Source of the DNA: Ustilago trichophora
Lineage: Eukaryota > Basidiomycota > Ustilaginomycetes > Ustilaginales > Ustilaginaceae
Reading direction: 5' to 3'
Length of the DNA stretch: 64,000 nt
NCBI GenBank assembly: GCA_900323505.1
Contig: OOIN01000006.1
Location: forward strand, 1,444,000-1,507,999
Made by a program: the position numbers and the translations under genes. The notes below the pieces were generated by a model. It worked only from the letters and a program-made list of their open reading frames with translations. It ran no database searches and was not told the DNA's origin. Position 1 is the stretch's first letter. Each line of letters opens with the position of its first letter. Positions 22,550 through 33,781 of the stretch are shown here, piece by piece.

Positions 22550-23041
22550 ATGAAGTTCTCCGCTATCCTCGTCGCTGCTACCTTCGCCGCCGCCGCCTCG
22601 GCCGCTCCCCTTGTCAGGACCTTCTCTGGTGTCGGAAACGGTAACTTCAACGGTCTTGGCAACACCGCCGACAACTCGGGCAACCACAACGGTGCCAGCA
22701 ACACTGGAAACTTCAACGGTAACTACAACGGTAACGGCAACAGCGGTATCGGTGGCTACGTCTGGGGTAACAACAACGGTAACTACAACGGTTTCGGAAA
22801 CACTGGTGCCTACAGCGGTAACTTCAACGGAAACTCGAACTTCGGTACCGACAGCGGTAACCGCAACGGTGCTCTGAACACCGGTTACGCCAACGGTAAC
22901 AACAACGGTAACGGCAACCTCGGTTTCAGCAACGGTAACGACAACGGCCAGGCCAACTCTGGTGCCTTCAGCGGTAACAACAACGGTAACAACAACGTCG
23001 GCGTCAACACCGGAAACAGCAACGGTAGCAACAACCACTAA
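22550..23041 (+). CDS. Small secreted Asn/Gly-rich tandem-repeat protein
   Basis: 163 residues. Residues 1-19 form a clear signal peptide (MKFSAILVAATFAAAASA) with AxA-type cleavage. The mature protein is almost entirely tandem repeats with the 13-residue consensus GNxNGxxNxGxxx. Five consecutive units near the C-terminus are exactly 13 residues, and earlier units vary between 13 and 17. It has no cysteines. There are several aromatic residues at variable positions. Regular Asn/Gly ladders of this kind suggest a beta-solenoid or a flexible cell-wall coat rather than an enzyme. I recognise no named family. In smut fungi, small secreted repeat proteins are often surface or effector proteins, but that is inference. 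The gene stands alone in a non-coding stretch of more than 10 kb. Codon use is strongly biased to GGT and AAC, suggesting high expression. Confidence 0.85.
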   Translation: MKFSAILVAATFAAAASAAPLVRTFSGVGNGNFNGLGNTADNSGNHNGASNTGNFNGNYNGNGNSGIGGYVWGNNNGNYNGFGNTGAYSGNFNGNSNFGTDSGNRNGALNTGYANGNNNGNGNLGFSNGNDNGQANSGAFSGNNNGNNNVGVNTGNSNGSNNH

Positions 23042-26000
23042 ATTGCATGTTCGTCACGCCTGCCAGATCCACTTGGTCTCGGCGCTTCGGGTTCTCGCAA
23101 CGGTAGCAAAGTCATGGGCTCATCTGCAACGCGCATCCTGGTCTCCTTCTCCCGGTCACAAAGTCACAGTTTTCGTCACCTACAATTGTCTCGGCCTTTT
23201 CCCCCTTTCTTCTTCTAGTTCACACATTGTTGTCCGATCGATGTGCTCAACTGCTCCGCAGCAGCCAGAGTCTCTCAGACGCATTTCTGCACGATCTTCT
23301 CGTCTTGTTTCTCACTAGCTTCTCTGTACGGCTGAGCTCGCTGACGAGTGAGCTCTCTCTCCGAAATACAAGTAGCTTCTCTCCCTCACTCCTGCTTTCT
23401 GCTTGTCTGAAATCTTGGGTGATATCACTGAGCTTAATCGACTTCTTCCTGGCTCTGATGAGCACGGACTCAATCTTGCTTGTTCTCTTTCTCTGCACTG
23501 GTCTTCTGACTGCTTCTGACTGTGAGGGGCGAACCGATCAACAATTTCTAGCTGAGCCGTGTTCGAATCTCCTTCCATCCAATCCCCCTTAGAGCTGGGC
23601 AGCATCTCTTTCTTGCAGCCAAGCAACCGCATCTTCTATCTCCGTCGCAGAACAACGTGGCCAAACTTGCTGTCAATGGATCACCTTAACACCTTCCAGC
23701 AGGCGCGCTCGCAATGCTCTCTGTGACGTCCAAGCAAATATGCAAAAGCTCAGGATGACTGGTAAGATTCAAACCTCCTTGCATGTTTGCTTGCACGTAG
23801 GCACCACTTGCTCCGTGCCATAGATTGCACTTTATCGCCGAAAGTGTCTCTAGGACTATTGGCTTCTGAGCGTGATGGTGCGGACTCGGATGAACTGAGC
23901 CGGACTCAATGCCTTGCCGCAATGCCTGACCGTTTGCATGCGCTCGCTTATCCGAAACCACACACACGTGGGCGTAGCATTTGACCGACGGTTTGTAAGC
24001 GCAACAAACGGTCGGAGCGGTGCGAGGCAAATGGTAAGGATTAGACGAACACAAAGTCGGAGCTGGCGGATGTATCTAACCGAAACCTCAAGCAAGACAG
24101 TTGTTCATACAGTATCGGCGGCCCCCCTACGATCTGTATGAGAGGAGCAATGGTCAAGTCGTAGGTGCATACAATATGGCCCCACAAATGAAGCTGTCTC
24201 GCTGAGAAGGAAAACATCGAGGCGGTCGCTCATAGCGCAGGGAAAAGAGTTGGGTGCTCTCTCTCCCTCTCTCTCTTTTATTTTATTTTTTAGATTTTTT
24301 ATATTTATTTATTTTTGGCTCACATCCAGTCGAGGCGGGACCCTGACACGCGGGGCTTGTCGGAGATTGCAACACCGACCCTTGTAGCGAAGGTCCTGGT
24401 CCCTCTCTTGTAATCCGAGTACAACGTGGCGGAAAAGACTTGATGAACGGGAGGAAAGGTGCGGTTTGCAGAGATTTGCCGTCCGACTATTTGAAGTCCT
24501 CTATTCCGCGCGTCCCCGTCTTGGCATGGGAGAGTTGTTCGCCCGATTTCTTGTGACGCTCGTGCCGAGTTCCGTGTGTCTCATCCTCGTCCTTGTCTCG
24601 CTTCGTTCGCGAAGATCTTCTCATGGTTGCTGGCATCCAGCGCTCGGATCCGAATTCCACAGTGAGCTTTGATCCATCTTGTCCAAGTCTCTGATGCAGG
24701 GTTTCCCACGGCTAGTATGGAGTCATGTTTTGCGAACCGCTCAGGAGCAGTCGACCGACCTCACTCGGTTTCAACTACAGACATGCCTTGGCTGTCATTG
24801 CTTCGATGCTTGAAAGCAACATCAGGTTCAACGAAAGCTAGTCGGACTAGATCGATACTTGGAGGCAGTGGGGCGGTAAACTGAATGGACGGGCGTCAGC
24901 TCTCGTATGGCGACACAAGATGGGCATGGAAGCCGGGAGCTGGTGGGAAATGTTGAGCCTGAATCTGAGACAATTCATCGAGCCATCTTTAAGGGCCGAG
25001 GAGAGGCAAAGAGGATGAGCACGGAGGGCTGTAGTCAGATATCAGCTGGGCAGACACAGGGCAGCGTACTGCCTTTCAGACCGAAATCGGGCGAATTGAC
25101 TCGACGGAATGGATGGGTAGATTCACGAGAGGAAAGCTGAGGCGGAGGCCGAAATTTCTCTGCTGCCACGAGGGACAAGTGCACCTCCGGAGTAATGGAT
25201 CTCTCATCCTCCATACATAGATGCCAACGCTTGTCCTCGGAGAGCAAGCGAGATTCGGAAGAGTCCTTGGCAGACTACACTGTTGGGTCTACCAATTGAC
25301 ACGGTCTGGTCCGTATGTGCCTCTTGCACGAATGGCTGCAATCCAGGTTCCCGCGTCGTAGTGACGGTGGCGGCATGCTCTATCCCAGGAATCTACTGTT
25401 TTGCGAAGCAGCATCCACATCGTAGCGGTTGATGCACGATCTTTGAACATGTTTGGACATGTTTGTTACAAACCAGCAAGGCGTGCTTAGGCTTGGTGAG
25501 AATGGATAATGGAGACATACAATGGGACCTAAGGGACCTAAGAAGGAATTTGCTTGACGATGAGCATGAATGGACCTCGAACGTTTTTCCGCTACAACAT
25601 TCCTCGGAAGTGGCGCCTGAGTGAAGGGGATCTGCTGTCAATCACACAATTCAGAAGAAAGAAAGGTTTCAAAAGACGGGATCAACTCTGTCCCAAAACC
25701 TAGGTCGATCGGTTTCAAACAATGCTGTACTGTATTGTCCAGCACACTGGGATCGCCGCCTCAGAGTCACACACGGCATCTGATTCTTCCCGTGACCAGT
25801 CGTGAGATTCCAATTTCCGACCTAAAATGAAATGCTTCCAGGACTGCGGTCTTTTTACAGAACTTGTTTCAAATTTCAACATTTTCTTTTTCTTTTTCAT
25901 TTTCGTTTCCCCCTTTATTTTCTCACTCTTGTTGGGAATTCGCCCAAAGGCCATCATTTGTACAGTTAACTTACTGCACAGTATGCATGTTCCCGCGTGC

Positions 26001-29000
26001 ATGCTTGACGAGCAAGTTCGCTTGGCTCCAGACTTGACCTTTCCAAAAGAGAGAGCGCTATTTCATCTCCGTCGACATACTTCTGTACGGCTGCCCTTGA
26101 CAAACACGCGCGCCCTTCGTAGGCGCAGCCAATACGATGACCGCGGCGCAGCGCTACGCTTGTATGAGACCCTTGCAGCCCCACGCTTCTCTCCGCCTAT
26201 TCAAAGGCGTACCTAAAGTTTGCGTTCCCAAGTCTCAGAACCCCCACGGCCGCCTTACCTTTCAAATTGTGCACATCTTCCCCTCTCCTCAGCAGGCCGA
26301 GCTCGACTTCCACCACATCTGTCAAGCAAATAGCGCTCGATTCCTCCTGCGTCACAGCGTCTCAATTCCGCGGTCGACCATGGTCGGCTCCGTGCACCAC
26401 AAGCACTGGACATTACGTGTTGATGATATCGCGGCGGCGAGCAATCCGGCAACCTTTCCTCGCCGCGGCCCTTGGCTTGTCACGCGAGACTTTGGAGCAG
26501 CTGAGACGCGAAAGGAGCGGGACTCGAGTCGCCGCGAGATACCTTCCAGCATCCTCTCTACTGCTTCTCAACTGAAGGCATGTGCATGCTTCTGGATATG
26601 TCGTCCAAGCTCTGTAGCAGACATCAACGCCAAGGCAGACGTCAGACGAAAGGGACATCCCGTGTCTTGCTCAGCGATATCTCAGTACCGTATGTGATCC
26701 GCGTGCTCGCTTCATCCTTCTCAGACTCACACAAGTAGCGCTGAGCTTGCAAGCCTGTCAAGAAGGGTCATTGTTGCTTGGTTTGACACTTAAACGAGCG
26801 TCTGTTTTTCGGGCCGTCATCTTGACAAGAGGGCCGCGAGATCGGATCAAGAACTGGAGACAGAAGGCAGGTAAATCCGGAACAGCATGCCACCAAGAGA
26901 CGGACATGCATTAATCCGTGACGACTGCGCACCTGCGTGCAGCCTTCTTCGCAAATTCTCAAGAGCCCATCGGAAAGCTGTGCTACATCTCTTGATCAGG
27001 CGAAGCCACCGTGCATGACATGCGGAAGCCTTCTTCGGCTCCGGGAATGACATTCTGAGTATTGCCTGCGAGTTTTTGTTGTGCGTTCTCAAAGCAAAAC
27101 AAGGCTAGCTTGATATCGACAGCAATGATGCGCATATTGCTTACGTGGGGAGACTTCCTCACGATCTTACCTTTTTTGGCCTTTGTAAAGAGGCAAGGGT
27201 AAGTCCGCCAGGCATGCAGGAAAGTCATGCGCCCACGAAGAGGCAGGCGTCCACCTGCTTTGATGCATGCACACGCTGTTGTTTTGCCCATCTGATTGCT
27301 TTGTGTGCCTGAGCCTGAGCCTGGATGCATTCAGGTGAGCTACTGCTCCAAGCTCCCTTCAGCGTCTCTCTTGGCTGGTTCCTGAATCTGTCAGGTGGCT
27401 CTCGGGGCTCCGCTACTCCGCTAGACCTGATATGTGAGAATACTGCCTCCAAAGCAGGGTGGTGAAGATTGTCCGGAGCAGAGTTACTGGACTCAGCCAT
27501 GCAGCAGCATAATTCCAGACTGCTTTAATCCGCGCCGACTTGCGCTCCCGGTGAGCCTCGCAGCAGCGAAATTGTGGTCACTGCCTTCATCGCATTGTTG
27601 AAAGCGGGTAGGTGTCCCAGCCAGAGTCCGTGTTACAGAGTTGGACACGGGTCGTCAAGGCTGAACAAGCCTTGCAGCGGACAGCGACGAGTTCCCGCTC
27701 TGCTTGCACTGAATCCAGCCACGGCTTACCGAGATCAGATGTCGAGCAAGATCCTAAAGGCATTCTCGCCTTGTTCGATCGCGGCTCACCCATGGTCGAC
27801 TACGTGGCATGGGGCACCACGGACAAAGAAATGGAGCGACGACCACTGTGGGCTAGGCCGTCCTCTCAGCTGCGAGAAGCTCTGACCTAGCAGATGCAAA
27901 AGGGTGCAAGCCAGGGTCTTGTAGCTTAAACCCTCTCTTTGGTGATCCATGATCAATGTGCGACATGGGATACGGATCTACACTCTACACTCTACAATCA
28001 TGCAAAATGCCACGAGCGTAAGGCCACGAGACAAGAATCACGCAGGACGGGCGATGTGTCGCCGACCCGTCCACACCTAGGCGAGGCATCCTAAGCGAGG
28101 AGGTGCTTCCATGGTACCTTCTTTGACCCTGGCTAGTCAAGCCCCACTGCAAGGCAGGAAAAAGTACTGTAACAAGAAGAACCCGGATTTTGGTTTCTGA
28201 GCGCTATTTTTATTATTATTTTATTTTTTGCGCTGTCGACGCCTTGACGCCGTCACCGCCCAACTTTGGCTCGCCTAGCCCCGCTCATGAGTAGCGGCGG
28301 TGCAGTCCCGCGCTTGACCTTCTTCGCCTCCATTCTTCTTGTCGCCCTTCTTCCCCTCATTTTTATCCTGATACCCACATCGACCTCGAGCTGCCATTTC
28401 CTGCAAGCCCGTCCATAATTCGTCCAATCGGCCCGTGGTAGCCACCGCCGTTCGTTGTGCGTCGCCCTCGTGGCCCTCTTTTCTGGGTCCTCCCTGTTCC
28501 TCTTCCTCGGAATTGATCCAAGACCTTCGTCCCGGTCTTGCTTTATTTTCCGTAGCTTTTATCCTACTGTTTGTGCAGTATCAGGACAGCCGTCTTTGCG
28601 TCGTTGAAGCCTGCTTCCATGAAATCAGTTTTCGACAATCATTGCCAATCTGCTTCGGATAGACTTTTTCCATCCCCATCTGAGCATTCCAGGCATTCTT
28701 CAAGTCCCGGTCGACCCTTTCCCCCCCCATGAATCGTGCATTCCTCATCAACTTTCAGGATACGGGCGGCTTTCCAGCTCTAATTAATCGGCGTCACTGT
28801 TCAGCAGCGTTGGAAATGACAGGCGGTCAAACAAGATCTTGCAAGGTATAGCTAACTGCAGCTGCTGTATATGCGTCTCTCATCCGAGTCTCCGTGCACA
28901 TGCGATCACACACATACTATCATTCACACCATTCCATCTCTATAAGACCAGCTGCTCAAATCAACATCTTCCCATCCCATCCCACCCGCAACGCATCAAA

Positions 29001-29050
29001 ACACCCCCACCTAAGCCAGACCCCGTCTTCCTCCGTCAAGCTTCACACCA
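23042..29050. other. 6-kb intergenic region
   Basis: No gene could be supported. Frames of 60-190 codons exist on both strands but show no domains, signal peptides followed by sensible sequence, or matching splice sites. Two T/A-rich tracts occur (about 24275-24320 and 28204-28230). The segment from about 28300 to 29050 is pyrimidine-rich and probably holds the promoter and long leader of the Zn2Cys6 gene. Non-coding RNAs cannot be excluded. Confidence 0.45.
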
Positions 29051-30166
29051 ATGCAGTCACTCCCACCAATGCACACCCACCCCGACATGCCGTCTCTGCA
29101 CGAATACATGAGCTACTCGTCGCCTGTCTCCATGTCGCGACGAAGCCGCATTCAACGCGCATGCATCGCCTGCCGTCGAAGGTAAGTCTCTTGTCTCCAC
29201 GTTCAGTTCGCCTCCCCACGTCACAGAGAGCTGACAGTCAAAGTACATCCTCTTCCTACCTTTGCTGCTGACAGAAAAATCAAGTGCAACGGCAACCTTG
29301 ATGGCTGTGCACACTGCGCCGAGAAGGAGCAGAAATGCCGCTACGAACCTGTTCCCGATGATGAGAAGCTCAAGGCACGTTCGTACAAGCGACAGCTCAT
29401 TCAGCGCCGACAGCAAACCCGCGTCTACTGGGACAGGAGGCAGTTTCCTGACCCTGTGATGTACGCTGCTTCTTACGGCATGTCCCCAGCTAACGTCAAA
29501 GGCGTGATCCCCCACCCAACGGGCTTTTACAGCCCCCAGCCTGCTGTCTATCCCTCTCACGCACACACACAGCAGCTTGCCTCTCCCTTCTCTTCCCCAT
29601 CCACCTCCAGTCCCATGGACCAGGATTTCGACGCCTATTTTGCCGCGGTGGCTTCGCCTGAAAGCTCCGCTCAGCTTCAAAGCATCACTGGTACCTCTGC
29701 TTTCTCGCACCCTATCCCAGCGCCGCTGATCCTCGAGTCCTTGAGCTATACACCCGCTCTGTCTTCCTCGCTCTCTTCACCCACGCTCTCTGTCTCTTCG
29801 TCTTCAGGCTCTCTCTTGACTCCAATGAGCGAGACCTTTGCCGAGCTCAACACCCCTCTCTCGTCTATCTTTCCCCAGACTACTTTCGAGCAGAACAATT
29901 GCACAACCAGCCAGATTCATTTCCATGACTTTGCTGGTGGTCTCGAGCTCTACAACGTCCCGTGCATGGCTCCCACTGCATTGGGAAACATGGCTTCGAG
30001 CCCCACATCGGAATTCTCGATGATGGTGAACCCGGCTCCTTCGGCTGAATCGTCGGCTTTCTCTTCGCCAGAACATCTTTTGCTTCCATTGCCCGCGAGC
30101 TTCAACTTTGCCTCCTCGCTCGGGTCCGCCGTAGCTCCACCTACGCTTGCTGTGGCCCTTGCATAA
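29051..30166 (+). CDS. Zn2Cys6 binuclear cluster transcription factor
   Basis: Two exons, 29051-29181 and 29275-30166, with a 93-nt GT-AG intron that splits the arginine codon right after the second cysteine pair. The product has 340 residues. The joined frame gives a canonical cluster, C-x2-C-x6-C-x6-C-x2-C-x6-C (CIACRRRKIKC then CAHCAEKEQKC), at about residues 38-65. Such domains bind CGG half-sites. After it comes a basic stretch (KARSYKRQLIQRRQQ) and a long Ser/Pro/Thr-rich region, likely the activation domain. No fungal-specific middle homology domain is visible, and the protein is short for the class. Target genes are unknown. The first half of the zinc cluster is lost if the intron is ignored. 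Confidence 0.88.
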
Positions 30167-31720
30167 CAAATTCCTCTTTCATAGGTTCAAGGATCTCGTA
30201 CTCATTTTCCATAAGGTTACCCGCTGTATCACGTCACCGTCTGCACTTACTGTACATTACTGTATTTGTACCACTTCAACTGCATTTTCCGGGCTGTTCA
30301 CTCTATTTTCGTTTGATGGCTGTGTAGTTTGAGCCGTACAAATAACTGGGTAGATCCTTCCGCTGTATCGAAGAAACACGCGGTACTCAGACCATACTAA
30401 GCAAACCTCGACTGGAGCGTGACAACGCGAACGCCAGACGACTACTGGACAAATCCTCATACCTTAGAGCCTGTGCTTGTGAGAGAGTGGGGCGAAATGG
30501 TCAGAGAAAGCATCACGGGCATCACTGTCACCTCAAGAAGTAGGGGATGCGGAGATTGAGCTTGGGTAAGAAGATCCTCCCCGCTGCCGAGACAATTCGC
30601 CTAGAACGACAAGGACGGGCTATGGCGGGGTTCAGGACAGAAAGATACCCTACAAAGGGACGTAGGAAACGCAGATTAAGCACCAATTCATTGAGTCCGT
30701 CTTCATCTTATTGACAGTCTCCTTTGTTTCATTGATGGTCTGTCACTGGATGAGAGGCACAACCGAATGCGGCTGTGAAAAAGCAGCTGATTGGGATTGT
30801 TGCAATTGGAGGTGGGGGCTCGCTACTTGAGTTACCCGGCAGGCTGAGGGAGGTGATGAATGCTCTCTCGAGGCTCTGCAAGGAAAGAAGAACCCAGGAA
30901 GAAAGGTGGCGCGATTGCTAGGGTGGGGCTTACAACCCTTGCACATGGTACTCTGGGCATGATTCACACCTCTCGTCGGAACCGAGATAAGACGAGTGTA
31001 GGGAGTTATCATCCAACCTGGAATAGATGGTGAGCCAGTTCTGTGCAAAGCAGTGCTATTTCTGCCCCGTGAGAGCCGCCTCTCTCGGCCCTCAGTTTCA
31101 ATAGACTCGGTACGGATTTTGCCAGGAGCAGCTACACAATTGGCCTGCAAATCTGTCGCAACATGTCAGGCTGTGCCGTGGTGGCATTTACGTGCCCATA
31201 TGGGCTAGTCCAGGCTCCTCCACCGCCCATCTTCTGGCTGTAGAAAGCTGTGTCTGCACTACAATCCAAGCAATTGCTATACTGAGTCTTCTCAAGACAC
31301 GGGACATTGAGCCGAGTTCTCAAGCTCCCAAGATTCCGGTTCTGAATCATTTTCCGACGAACACACCCATGCTGCGCTCTCACAACTTTTGACCACCCAT
31401 CCACGCCTCGTGATTCTTCCACCGATGGATCCACAGCATCGATGTTCGTCAAACTAGCCCGAGTGTATGGAGGTGCTGCTCGGGACGCTACCAACGCTAC
31501 TTGACACCAATGCCCAAAACGGAGCTCATTCGTCGCAATTGTCGAGAAGGATTTTTCCGGCGCTCTGATTCGTTGCTAGTCCTCCGATTTGGGAAATCAC
31601 GCCCGGTCTTCTTCACTGTCAACACACAGCACTCGTGTACGGAGCCAACAGGTTGGGTATGAAATGCTTTGAGCATTCGGAACTTAGATACAAATACAGG
31701 TTGTGTCGCGCAAACTGAGA
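30167..31720. other. 1.55-kb intergenic region
   Basis: Between the convergent Zn2Cys6 and CDK7 genes. No gene or structured RNA recognised. Two TACTGTA heptamers lie ten bases apart just after the Zn2Cys6 gene (30248-30254 and 30258-30264). Confidence 0.45.
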
Positions 31721-32957
31721 CTACTGGAAAGCAAGCTTCCGGGCGAGACGCTTGCGCTCTTCGATTTCTTTTGCGTCGAGAGGTCGCTTCTTGCCATTCC
31801 CCTGGGAATGTGACTGCTGTTTCTCACGTGCCTCATTCTTCTCCTTGCTATCAGAGAGCAATGGATGTGCTGCTGGGTCATCGGGGTCCAGCGCCTTGGT
31901 CGGATGCCGTGGCAACTGCTTGAACGGTGTTGGCGGTGGGCTCTGCTTGAAGTAGGGATGATGAAGTGCCTGGTTGGCGCTGAGCCGTTTGAGTGGATCA
32001 TACAGGAGTGTCCGCTGCAGCAAATCGAGCGCTTCTGGGCTAGCTGCAAGAAAGAGATCTGCCAGATTGGATTTGGGATGTTGCTCAAAGGTTTTGTAGT
32101 CGGGAAGAGACTTGTGACTGGGCCAGTCCTTGTCTGTTGGAGTGCCTAGTGCTTTAAAGATCGTGGTAAGCTGATCGGCGTCCGATTCTCCGGGTAGGTA
32201 GGGAACGCGGAGCATAAGCTCGGCAAAGATGCAGCCAACGCTCCACATGTCAACACCCGAAGAGTAAGCGCGCGATCCAAGGAGCAGCTCCGGTGGCCGG
32301 TACCAACTTGTAACGACTTGGTGGGTCATACGTGCACCAGGGTCGCCGTGCTCGCGTGCAAGACCGAAATCAGCAATCTTGAGCTCGCCCTCAGGAGAGA
32401 TGAGCAAATTATTTGGCTTCAGATCACGATGCAGCACCCAGTTGCGGTGGCAGTATTCCATACCTCGACACAACATCGCCATCCAGCTCTTGATGTCCGC
32501 TTGTGTGAAGATGAGCGCTTTGTCCTTGATTAGCGCTTCAAGATTGGTGTCCAGGAATTCGAGGACGAGGTTGAGCGACGGAGATGAGGAGCCGGACGAG
32601 AAGACATCCACCATCTGCGAGGCAGAGAGAGACAGAAGGTGTGTGTGGTGGTTTGCTGTTTAGTCAATTGTCTGGATGGACTGCAGTAGCACTAGGTAAA
32701 AGCGATAAGCCCAACGCATGCGTACTCACCTTGATCACATTGGGATGGTTGAGTTCCTTCAAGAACTTGACTTCTCTGATTGCTGTGACATCCATGCCAT
32801 TCTGGTTTGAAACAATCTTGATCTTCTTTATAGCCACTCTTTGTCCTGACTTGATGTTGCGAGCCAAGAAGACGGATGCATATGTACCCTCGCCCACCTT
32901 TTCAACCTTTGCGTACAGGTTGCGAATCGCCAGATTCTGAGCTGCTGCGGTCTCCAT
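31721..32957 (-). CDS. KIN28: CDK7/Kin28-type cyclin-dependent kinase of TFIIH
   Basis: Two exons, 32957-32730 and 32614-31721, with a 115-nt GT-AG intron; 373 residues. Visible motifs: Gly-rich loop GEGTYASVF, catalytic Lys in VAIKKIK, the C-helix in TAIREVKFLKEL (a PSTAIRE variant), HRDLKPNNLL, DFG in KIADFGLARE, and the activation segment ending in WYRPPELLLG. The sequence NLVLEFLDTNLEALIKDKALIF and the CHRNWVLHRDLKPNNLL stretch are typical of CDK7/Kin28 and not of CDK1 or CDK2. The kinase phosphorylates the RNA polymerase II C-terminal domain within TFIIH and, in many eukaryotes, activates other CDKs. The activation segment has VTSWYRP instead of the more common VTRWYRA. The C-terminal 60 residues are a charged Lys/Arg-rich extension. 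Confidence 0.92.
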
Positions 32958-33191
32958 GGTTGTCAGCTTTTCGGTGAAGTAGAGGCAGCTCTGACTCAAA
33001 AGATGGCGGTAGTATGCGCAGTGTAGCCGCTAGGGCTCCGATTCCTACCTGTAGGAGAGTGTGGGTCTAAGCCGTGCAGCGCAGTCAAACTTGGCACGGT
33101 GTCGAGCATGTGGAGTTCAATGCACAGTCATTTCCGACTTCCGACCAAAATGAAAAATACATTCCAGGCTTAACAAATTGCGAGGAATTGG

Positions 33192-33647
33192 CCCAAACAT
33201 GGAGTTTTTTCACTCGGTGCCCCTCCGAAAGTGATTAATTCACAGAATAGCCCTTAAAAAACAACTTCACAGACTGCCCCTCATTGCGGATCCGAGCAAT
33301 TTCTCTATACCTCTGCCCTTTTTGATAGACCATTACTCCCAAATTTGGCTTCTTGACAAGCTGAGAAAGCGCACACATGCACTTTCATGTAGGCTCTGGA
33401 GACCTATGTCAAATTCAGGCTATGAAAGAGATTTTTTGCTTCCAGAAAGATCAGTGCAAAGAGGAGCATGTTTTGACCAGCTCCGAGAAAATACTTAGAA
33501 AAAAAAAAAATCTTAAAATGTCGGATTGTCAAAAATGGCTGGGAGATGGAGGGCATTCTGTGGGATCAGACTCTGGAGGGGTAGTCTGTGAGAAACGTCG
33601 TGCATGAGGGGTATCGAGTGCAAAAACTCCCCAAATCCCCAAACATG
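33192..33647. mobile_element. Possible foldback/MITE-like element
   Basis: Two imperfect inverted arms of about 90 nt, 33201-33290 and 33541-33630, start with the same outer sequence (GGAGTTTTT then CACTCG). Each contains three spaced copies of a motif resembling CACAGA(A/C)T(A/G)CCCCTC. Direct copies of CCCAAACATG flank the arms (33192-33201 and 33638-33647) and could be a target-site duplication. The interior is AT-rich and has no coding capacity. The arms are diverged: matches are concentrated in the motif blocks and weak between them. It lies in the intergenic space between the starts of CDK7 and the end of choline kinase. It could be an old non-autonomous DNA transposon, a foldback element, or a regulatory repeat cluster. 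I do not recognise a known family. Confidence 0.4.
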
Positions 33648-33781
33648 CCAGTAATGGTGAACATAATATTATAATTGAAATCTAATTGAACATGAGAGGG
33701 AAGAACTACGGCCTCAGGATGCAGCACCTCTCGCTGCATCACAGATGGGCATGGATGAATAATAAAAGTCGAGAGTAGCTC

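Noticed and set aside
26137..26697. Possible 186-residue protein in the gene desert
   Set aside because: No domain, no signal peptide, no codon bias resembling the real genes, and overlapping frames on both strands look equally open.
18152..29050. Effector gene cluster
   Set aside because: Only one secreted protein is supported; no family of related small secreted genes is present.
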